Positions 55,829-64,000 of a stretch of DNA of 64,000 bases are shown here, piece by piece. The notes below the pieces were generated by a model. It did not search any database and was not told where the DNA came from. It was given only the letters and a program-made list of their open reading frames with translations. The first letter of the stretch is position 1; each line of letters starts with the position of its first letter. The position numbers were made by a program, and so were the translations under genes. The DNA comes from Medicago truncatula (taxonomy: Eukaryota; Streptophyta; Magnoliopsida; Fabales; Fabaceae): positions 44,603,762 to 44,667,761 of the forward strand of contig NC_053042.1 of the NCBI RefSeq assembly GCF_003473485.1, in the 5' to 3' direction.

Positions 55829-58800
55829 ATGACAGATTTTGAATCACTACAGCAGAAGCCTGAATCTGCTGATGCTCATTCTGATTTTGACCATGGATTG
55901 GATGACTTTATGCGTGGTCATTTGGACGATTGTATGTCATTTGCTTCGTGTAGTTCTTCCCGTGTACAAGATGATGAGGATGATGAGAGTGATCAGTTGG
56001 TTCGGAGGAGACGGAGGTCTGATCTTGAAGGAGATGATTTAGCAGAGTCATCAGCTGCGCGGAGGCGCCATTCGCGAATTTTGAGCAGATGGGCTGCCAG
56101 ACAGGCGCAGGAGATGATAACTACTATTGAGAGGAGGAATCGTGAGTCCGAGTTGATGGCACTTGCTGGTTTGCATACGGTGTCCATGTTGGATTCCTCT
56201 TTTTTGAGGGGGTCGCAGTCTCCTACTTCTGGTCAGGAGGGGGCTGTGGAGAGACCGAGCACTCAGGCATCTTCCATTCTGCAGATGTGGCGTGAATTGG
56301 AGGATGAACATATGTTGAATCGGGCACGTGAAAGGATGAGGGAACGTTTGAGGCAGCAAAGAAGTTCTGATGCTAATACCAATGTGTCAAGTACTATGTC
56401 TGACAGCCGAGGAAGTGAGAATCGAGGGAGTCTGGGGGATGCAAGTGAAAGTGAAAATGATTATGGTACCTGGTCACATGATCAGATTGGATCACGGAAT
56501 GCACTTGGGAATCGTGATGGGTCTAGCAGGGAGCAATCTCCTGATCTTGGCGAAGTTGAGAGGGAGAGAGTTAGACAGATTGTTCGGGGATGGATGGAAA
56601 GTGGTATTAGTGATCGTTCATCTAATGTGAGCCAAAGAAACACCAACCACAGATCAGAATGGCTTGGAGAAACAGAGCGTGAGAGGGTGAGAATTGTCAG
56701 GGAATGGGTGCAAATGACTAGCCAACAGCGAGGTTCACGTGGGAGCCGTAGGGATGCTCAAGTAAGTCAATCTGCTCCAGCTGATCGGACTCGTGATATT
56801 GCAGCTGACCATGATGAACGTCAACCAGAGCATGTTCGGCGGGACATGTTGAGGTTGCGTGGAAGACAGGCTCTAGTTGATTTGCTTGTTAGGGTAGAAA
56901 GGGAAAGACAAAGAGAGCTTGAGGGTTTGTTGGAGCATCGAGCTGTTTCTGATTTTGCTCATCGCAATCGTATTCAGGTCTGTTGTGTACCCTATCAGAA
57001 TTCAGATTTATCTTGCAATTTATATTTACCTTGGTCATGGTGTTTTCACTTCACTTAATGGAAAACCTGAGCAAATTATGAAAGCAACAAAGTCTTACAA
57101 TAACTTATGTTTAATTCAAGGCTTCTATAATTTATATTATAGTTGCGATTTCGACTTTAAATAGACTCTTCAATTATGCATTATGTTCTTCCTTAATATG
57201 GAATGATCTGCATTTGTGTTCTTCTGTTCTCTGATGTGTCTGGTACTCTGATTTGGACTGTGGCTTTTCTCTCCTTGGATATAGTTATAGATTTTTAATG
57301 GTTTTTCAGTATTTAAGGTTGCTATATGTGTTTCCTATTTGATAAAATGTATTTTGTGTTTCTTCTCTAATTTGTTTCATTGAATTATTTTTATTAATTG
57401 AAACCATCCATGTAGTATTTCTTTGAAAATCACTATAATATGCTCCTTAAGACGTTGAGCGTGAAAAACTGTTTGAATGATTACAGATATATGTTCCTTA
57501 AAACATAGAGTGTCCTTAAGACGTTGAGCGTGAAAATCACTATAAATCACTTGAAAATTACTATAATATGTTCCTTAAAAAATAGAGCGTGAAATATTTT
57601 TTGGATGAGTACAGATCACCTGCCCAGAGTGGCAGATATTTTATTGCATTATAAAATTCAGAACTTTTGCTTGTTATTTTCTAGTCTAATTCAAGATTTT
57701 TCAAGACTATAATTCAAGAGGTATTCACGTGCTCTGCTCTGTATTATCAAACCTTTACATAGAAAGGAATAACAAAATTTGAATATTTTATTCATTGTTC
57801 AGTTATTCGTTGTAGTGGAAAATGGGCTGAGTTATGAATGCTTATTATAATATATCTCCTTCTTTTGTTACATGAGCTACTGCACATTATTTTGGTTTTT
57901 GGTTCATCAGTTGACTCCTTTATCTTTAATTACTTCGTTACCAAATAATTAATAAATCACGAGACTCGAAAATACCTGTGTGCATATAACTTGGTTGTTT
58001 TTACCTTTTTCACAAAATATATATTTTCTAGTTTTAAATCAACTATTTATGCAATATTATCATTTCAGTCATTGCTCAGAGGTAGATTCCTCCGAAACGA
58101 AACTGTTGAAGATGAGAGGCCTCCTTCTACAGCTGCAAGTGAATTAGTTCAGTTAAGACAACGGCACACGGTCTCTGGCATAAGGTATGTAATTTAATAC
58201 TTGCTTCCACAGATTTTCCTTTCACTCTACTCATCATTTCAATCTATTTAGGATTATAATTTTTTTGAAGTTTTTTTCAGAATCTAAACTGATATGATGT
58301 AGAAAAACTTTGATTTTGTATCTTAGACACCTCCAAGATACAGAAGGAAATTATCATGCTATCTTGTAATTTTAATAAAATTAATTTTTAACTGTAAACC
58401 TATGTTGTGGGCTGTGCCTCTGTCTTTTATATCCAATATTAGAAATTAGAAATAAGATTAGAAGTGGTTTAGTTGGTCTAACATCTGTTTCAAGGAGAAG
58501 TAACTTCAGTGCACATTGGTGGATATTTATTTGACCCTTGTGCTTTGTATAATATGTAACTTTGATGCACAATGGTGGATCTTCCTTTTACTCATCATTT
58601 TATTCATTGTTGATCTTGATATCGGAATTTATTTAATTATTGATTTTAAGTTTAGCTATTTGTTTATTATTATTATTGATTTCAAATGAATTATTGTTAT
58701 TGTTGTTATTATTATTTTGCAAAAGGAATTGGGGTTACACTGAGTGTGTCCCCTTGGCTTGCTTCTTCTCTTTTTTAAAAAATCTTTTATATTGCTACCC

Positions 58801-61388
58801 AATGCATCTGTGGTATATGTGTTAATGATCAGGCATTTATTAGATTATGGTATGTTGATGATTTTTGTTGAGTGCAACTTGTGCTTATTACCAACACTTA
58901 TATGGTGTTCAGGGAGGGGTTTCGCTCAAGATTAGAGAATATTGTCCGTGGTCAATCAAGCACCAATCCTGATGCCACATCAAATAGTAACACTGATGAA
59001 ACAAGACATGATGAGAACCAATCAAACAATCTCATAGATGCCCAACAAGAAAATTATGACCAAGAGCAGATTAGGAGCCTGGAAACTGATGCACGTCAGT
59101 TTCCTAATCAAACAGGAACTTCGGAGAGTAGCACAAGCGAACCTATTAATTGGCAAGAAGCTAGTAATCAAGGAGGGAATTGGCAGGAACAAATTACCGA
59201 AAATGGGGGAGGAAACTGGCCGCAGAGAATTAATGGTACATTAAATCATCTTGGAGATGGAAGGGAAGCCAGTGATTGGCCACGAGAAACTCCCAGAAAT
59301 TCAGCTGGGGATGATCCTCATCCACAGGAAGCTCAAAGAATTTGGCAGGACGATAACACAAGGGAAGCTGTTGGTAATTGGTCTGAAGGACCTTCTGCAG
59401 CTTCAAGGAATCGCCGTAGTGTTCCTTTTAGAAGGTTCAATAGATTTCATCCTCCTGACGATGATAATGTATACAGTATGGAGCTTAGAGAACTTCTGAG
59501 CAGGTAATCCTTCCCTTTTGGATATTTTGCATCACAGACAGCTTTGAGCCTGTTTCTCTTATATTTATCAAATTTCCAACTGGCATTGGAGAGATGGAAT
59601 TAGAAGATGCATTCCCAAACGTGTCTTGATTTCTCTGGAAAAACTTGTTTAACCCTTTCCAAAATCTAAAATAAATGACCTATTTCTACCTTGATATTGT
59701 ACGGAACATTGCTTGATACTTCTTTTACTGGCTTTCATTTCTTCCATGCACCATGCCTTGTGATAGTTATGGATCTTTTTATTAATGTTTCAGGAGAAGT
59801 GTATCTAACCTTCTTCGGAGTGGTTTCCGTGAAAGTCTGGATCAACTAATACAGTCATATGTTGAAAGGCAAGGTCATGCACCAATTGACTGGGATTTGC
59901 ATCGAAACTTGCCTATGCCGACTCCTGCCTCACCGGAACGAGACCCTGATCAGCAGGGTGATGAACGTAATGAGGGACATCATGAAGCCATTAACAGACC
60001 TTCACCGGTGTTGCCTTCTCCACCAGTGCCCCCGCCACAACCACTTTGGCACCAAGATTTGCATCAAACTGGATGGTCTCGTCATACCATGCACCGCTCT
60101 GAAATTGTAAGCAATTTTCTTATATAACTTTCCTGTGTTCGTAAGATAGCACTTTTGAATCCTTAACAAAAAAATATTACCTAGGGATTTGCATACAGAA
60201 TATAGTAGTATATTTCGTCTCATCATCATTCTTTTAACATGTAATGTAATCGATTTAAGCTTCTTTGCAAAAACATTAGTTGTTGCTGCTAAGAGTACCA
60301 GTTGAAGCTAGAAAATTATTAAATTTGATCCGGTTCAGGATGTTAGTTAAGCTTACTTGTCATAATATTTATGTTGATTAGTACCATGCTAAATGATTAA
60401 AAATATATTTCATAAGATATCTAAGTAGCTCCTAGTTTTTTTTTTAACAAGCTAAGTAGCTCCTAGTTGAATATGTGAAATGAGAAATTATGAATAGTTT
60501 TAAAGCTCTGGGTTGTCTGCTGTTTGTGATCTTTGTTGTTAGGTCTTGGCTAATGATACATTTTTCTGACAACAGGCCACTTTAATTACTCTTTTCTTCC
60601 ATTTATTTTGTGTTCTTATGTTTGTCTAGTCCTTTACTTATGCAAGTGTACCCTTCTATGCTTTCATACTATATTTTTTAGAATACTTTTTAAATTGCTG
60701 TTTTGATTCTGACTGGGAGCAGGAATGGGAGATAATGAATGATTTAAGATCAGATATGGCAAGACTTCAGCAAGGCATGAATCACATGCAGAGGATGTTG
60801 GAGGCCTGCATGGATATGCAATTGGAATTGCAGAGATCTGTCAGACAGGAGGTCTCTGCAGCTCTCAACCGCTCAGCTGGTGAAAATGGTGTGATTTTTT
60901 TTCTGCTTCATTCATTGCTATTGGATGCCACTGTTGTGTTTTGTTTGAATGAATTTATTATTTTGGTTATAGTGCAACTGTATTAGTTTCATTTATTCAA
61001 ACATTTGTTGCTTATTTCTGTTGACCTTTTTTTTTTATCTCGTCGCTCATTGTATATTAATCTATTTGTAGGATTGGCTGCTGGGACATCTGATGATGGG
61101 TCTAAATGGGGGCATGTGAAGAAAGGAACTTGCTGTGTATGTTGTGATAACCACATTGATTCGCTTTTGTACAGGTATTTACACATAGTTTGTTCTAATG
61201 AAAGAAATTCAACCCCATATATTAGTTTTTTTTTTATCAGTTCTCTAATCCAAATTTCAATTTCTTGCAGATGTGGACACATGTGCACATGTTCAAAATG
61301 TGCCAGTGAGTTAATTCGTGGAGGAGGTAAGTGTCCTTTATGCCGAGCGCCAATTGTTGAGGTGGTCAGAGCATATTCCATACTGTAA
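55829..61388 (+). CDS. Large RING-HC E3 ubiquitin ligase (seven coding exons)
   Basis: join(55829..56977, 58069..58184, 58913..59503, 59794..60106, 60723..60888, 61072..61174, 61271..61388), 2556 bp, 851 aa, every junction in frame at GT/AG. The long first exon (383 aa) is acidic then Arg/Glu-rich, with repeated helices [15 protein letters not shown] and [14 protein letters not shown] and a [19 protein letters not shown] segment. Exon 3 has low-complexity NWQE/NWPQ repeats; exon 4 has a proline-rich stretch; exon 5 encodes a Met/Gln-rich helix. The C-terminus is a C3HC4 RING: C800-x2-C803, C814-x-H816, C820-x2-C823, C834-x2-C837, ending AYSIL. RING domains recruit E2 for ubiquitin transfer; substrate unknown. 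Length and plan match Arabidopsis At5g04460. Intron 1 (1.1 kb) holds a short tandem repeat. ATG at 55829 follows a GTG in frame and is the first Met. Confidence 0.93.
57425..57615. repeat. Imperfect tandem repeat in intron 1 of the RING gene
   Basis: Words aaatcactataatatgctcc, ccttaagacgttgagcgtga and gttccttaaaacatagagtg recur two to three times with changes over ~190 bp. Confidence 0.7.
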
Positions 61389-62600
61389 AAAGGAAAATTG
61401 GAAGGACACGAAAAAGAAGAAAAGATCTCGAGGGTGTTAATCTCAGTTCTGGATGTCTCGAGGTTCTTATTTATAGGTGTTCGGTAGATGCCTTGTTTTT
61501 CTGATTACATATGGAACCTCACGAATTGTATAATTGGATTAGCAAATGGCTCTGTTAATTCATCATTCTTGCGTAAATAAATAGTTGGCCCAATTATTCT
61601 TTACAAATCTTTCTTCTACTGTAGATATATTTTTCTTTGAAAATTCCGAGCTTGCACATGCAAACTAAAACAGAGAGCTCTAGAAAATGTAGTTTGGTCA
61701 TTCTGTACCTATGATATTTTGGCTCAATTAATCATGTAAAAAGTGGAGAAATAATACATGTCTGAGCAAACCTTGACTGAAATTAGAATGACATTGATTT
61801 AACCCATGATAATATAATAAGCACACATCATCAAACAAAAAAAAAAAAATAACACACATTGAAAGCTGTTTGGTTACTATCTCATCTAAAGCTAATTTCT
61901 TGTGTATTTACTTGATGTCGTGATGTTGGGAAAAAGATTTGAGAGGATTTTTTTTGGTAGGCAAAAAATCTGTTAGGATAACAACGTCACACCAGGATGA
62001 TTGTAATTTTGGCTATTGACGTGCACGCTACAAGTAGGACAATGAGAATAAGCAAATATTATCTAACCAGAACCTTGCAAAGATATCAATTCAGAATGAC
62101 TTGACATACCTAATGAATTTTGGATGCTTCCTCTTACTTTAGCTTGTATAATAATTGTGTAAAAAATATATATAATCTTTAGTAATATTTAACTTGGACA
62201 ATTTCTGTTTAAATTCTGCTGAATAATTCTAGATGACTGGCCATGTCAGGAATACAACAAGTTATAAACAGGTGTCAAAGATAAAGAGAATACGGATCTC
62301 CTGCAACTTCCAAAGAATTACAATGATCGTAATTTTAAGTACATGAAAATAAATCTCTAACAGTCTTATATGAATTGAAATTTCCTAGAATCGTTGTCTT
62401 TTAAATGAATGAATAAACTATGACTTCGCAACACTCCTATGACTTGTAGTATACGTCAAAACAAACAATGAATAAAGAAACTGGTGTCGGTGTAAACTGC
62501 TTGGGATATTATTCAGCCAGAAGCTTGTTGTGACGCTGGAAATATGTGACAGTAAAACTTGCATCTTGCTGGATTTGATGCCGCTGCAATTATTCTCCTC
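61389..62600. other. Convergent intergenic and 3' UTR region
   Basis: Lies between two convergent genes: the 3' end of the RING transcript (to perhaps 61580, with aaataaatag near 61575) and, from about 62410 to 62600, the terminal exon of the minus-strand coiled-coil gene. No other gene seen. Confidence 0.5.
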
Positions 62601-62700
62601 CTGCAAATGGAAGCCGAAAATATGAACCCCCTTTTGGATACCGATTTTAATAGCTTAAACAAAATAAGTTAGAAGTCAGTTCTTTGTAGTTTGTACATAC
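62601..62700 (-). other. 3' UTR intron of the coiled-coil gene
   Basis: On the minus strand a GT donor after gctgtcacag and an AG acceptor after catttgcag frame exactly 100 bp. It lies 40 nt after the stop codon, short of the ~50-nt distance that usually triggers nonsense-mediated decay. Confidence 0.55.
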
Positions 62701-62740
62701 CTGTGACAGCTTCAAATCATCCCGGGCAGTTGTAGTAGTA

Positions 62741-64000
62741 CTACATTCTATCTTTGTCTATAAATTGTTCTTGTTCATCATCTTTTTGCTTCAGCTTTTC
62801 TTCAAGAGATTTAACTTTCTTTTGGTATTCTTCATTCTCTTGTCGAAGAGAATCTTTCTCCTTAAATAGCTCACCATTTTCTCTTGTCACCTGGGCAAGT
62901 TCATACTTCAACCGAGCATTATTACGCCAAGAAGCTTCTTTTGTGGTTAGATCCCATTCCAGCCGAATGATTTTGTCCTCAAGCTCAACTTTAGTACGCT
63001 TGCAGTCTTCGAACTCTGATGTAACTTTCTCAGTGGTTAAGAGTCTTTGCATGTAGGATACTTTCTCAGCCTTCAGCACATCATACTCTAAGGATAGCAT
63101 CTGATATGAAGCTTCCAGTCTTCTGTATTCAATTTCTGCTTCATATAGTGATTTCTTGAGGATGAAGAGTTCATTTTGAAGCACTACAGTTTTCTGAAGT
63201 TGAACTTCGAGTTCAGAAATTTCTTCTGTTGCTTGTAGCCTCTCTAGTTCAGAGTCTTTCAGCTCCACCTCGAGCCCTCTAACAATGCCCTCCAGTTTCT
63301 CTTCATTTGATTTGGAGCTTCCCAACAAAACAACTGTTTTTTCATGATTAACCATCAGAGTTTCATGTTTTTCCCTCATAGCAGCCAACTCTTTATTATA
63401 ATTATGCACTGTGATTTCATATTCTGCTTGAAGATTATCAAGCTTTGCTTCATATAGCTTTACTTTCTCCTGTTCTTCTTGAAGAGCAGATTCAGTAATA
63501 GCTTTATCAGCGCATAAATCATAGACATCAAGTACAACTTTAGAGGCAATTATGTTGTGTCTATCATAGATGTCAGATATCTGGTCTGTTAGGTGTTCAA
63601 CCTCTCTCTGCAAGTTGCTCACTTCAGCTGCTTTTTCCATATACATCTGTGTTAAAAATCTCTCTTCTATAGTAAACCTTTCATTTTGCTTTATGCTTTC
63701 CTGAAGAAGTGCTTCTAGGTCTACATTTATGGTTTTTTCTTTCAAAGCAATTTCTTCCAGTATTGAAGTAAATTTGCATTCCAAGTCTTCAATAAATTTC
63801 ATTATATCAGAAAATGTAATTTGTGATTCCCCCAGTTTAGATTCCAGTACTGTATATCGGTTGTGCAACGCGAAGTTTCGCATTCTTAACTCACCATTTG
63901 CCATCTGAAGGGTTTTAGATACTTGAATCAAATTTTCGTTTGTAGCTTGTAATTTTAAGTTGGATCCTTTCAGAAAATCACACTCCTCTTGAGCTTCTGT
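62741..64000 (-). CDS. C-terminal part of a long coiled-coil protein (cut by the window edge)
   Basis: 420 codons open from the window edge to TAG at 62741; the true start lies beyond position 64000, so the protein is longer. It is almost entirely heptad-type coiled coil, rich in Glu, Leu, Lys and Gln (LQREVEHLTDQISDIYDR, KVKLYEAKLDNLQAEYEITV, LEVELKDSELERLQATEEIS, KVKSLEEKLKQKDDEQEQ), with no transmembrane segment, no enzyme motif and a short hydrophilic tail ending DKDRM. Such proteins in plants are kinesin or myosin-like tails, NT-C2 'myosin heavy-chain-related' proteins or Golgi/cytoskeletal tethers; the part seen does not decide between them. The large uninterrupted exon is notable but common for such tails. 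A 3' UTR intron follows. Confidence 0.75.
   Translation of the reverse strand, partial: TEAQEECDFLKGSNLKLQATNENLIQVSKTLQMANGELRMRNFALHNRYTVLESKLGESQITFSDIMKFIEDLECKFTSILEEIALKEKTINVDLEALLQESIKQNERFTIEERFLTQMYMEKAAEVSNLQREVEHLTDQISDIYDRHNIIASKVVLDVYDLCADKAITESALQEEQEKVKLYEAKLDNLQAEYEITVHNYNKELAAMREKHETLMVNHEKTVVLLGSSKSNEEKLEGIVRGLEVELKDSELERLQATEEISELEVQLQKTVVLQNELFILKKSLYEAEIEYRRLEASYQMLSLEYDVLKAEKVSYMQRLLTTEKVTSEFEDCKRTKVELEDKIIRLEWDLTTKEASWRNNARLKYELAQVTRENGELFKEKDSLRQENEEYQKKVKSLEEKLKQKDDEQEQFIDKDRM

Noticed and set aside
56051..56359. Minus-strand frame opposite RING exon 1
   Set aside because: Shadow of an exon whose plus-strand frame is continuous with six further exons.

Overview
This is a plant nuclear window, about two-thirds A+T, with intron-rich genes separated by long stretches of transposon debris. 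The gene set (class III peroxidase, glycine-rich wall protein, REM-like B3, type I MADS, histone H2B, three-KH protein, RING E3) is that of an angiosperm, probably a eudicot. The density of Mutator-type foldback MITEs, Stowaway-type MITEs and tRNA-derived SINEs makes me favour a papilionoid legume of the Medicago/Trifolium/Pisum type; this is an inference from repeat style, not a proven identification.

Layout. 0-6 kb: a frameshifted BAHD acyltransferase remnant (-), retroelement debris, a ~590 bp near-perfect hairpin, a three-exon B3-domain gene (+), a Stowaway-type MITE and a Helitron 3' end. 6.8-7.8 kb: an intronless secreted peroxidase (+). 10.7-12.6 kb: a hAT MITE with perfect 8-bp TSD, then a Pack-MULE-like element holding JmjN/JmjC fragments of a REF6-type histone demethylase. 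15.1-15.7 kb: a secreted glycine-rich protein (+). 18.3-23.8 kb: an eight-exon KH protein, BTR1-like (-). 26.6-28.8 kb: tandem repeats running into the promoter of a histone H2B gene (+). 32-35.4 kb: a LINE 3' end, SINEs, MITEs and a 3x103 bp tandem array. 35.6-36.1 kb: an AGL80-like type I MADS gene (+). 37.2-38.5 kb: a small LTR element carrying an intron-free fragment of the isoprenoid enzyme HDR/IspH. 38.66-41.2 kb: a Mutator element with ~100-bp TIRs, a perfect 9-bp TSD and a FAR1-like transposase remnant. 42.4-55 kb: repeats (second Pack-MULE-like element, hairpin MITE with perfect TSD, TRIM-like and solo LTRs, SINEs). 55.4-61.4 kb: a seven-coding-exon RING-HC E3 ligase gene (+). 62.6-64 kb: the 3' end of a long coiled-coil protein gene (-), cut by the window edge.

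The host genes do not form a pathway; each has its own promoter. The BTR1-like and RING genes resemble Arabidopsis genes that I recall as near neighbours (At5g04430 and At5g04460), so they may mark the conserved skeleton into which the rest was inserted. The most interesting content is gene-fragment capture by three kinds of mobile element: a REF6-like fragment in a Mutator element, an HDR fragment in an LTR element, and a B3 gene next to a Helitron end and a giant hairpin. Exon boundaries were derived by hand from GT/AG sites and frame continuity; all homology statements rest on recognising motifs, not on database searches.
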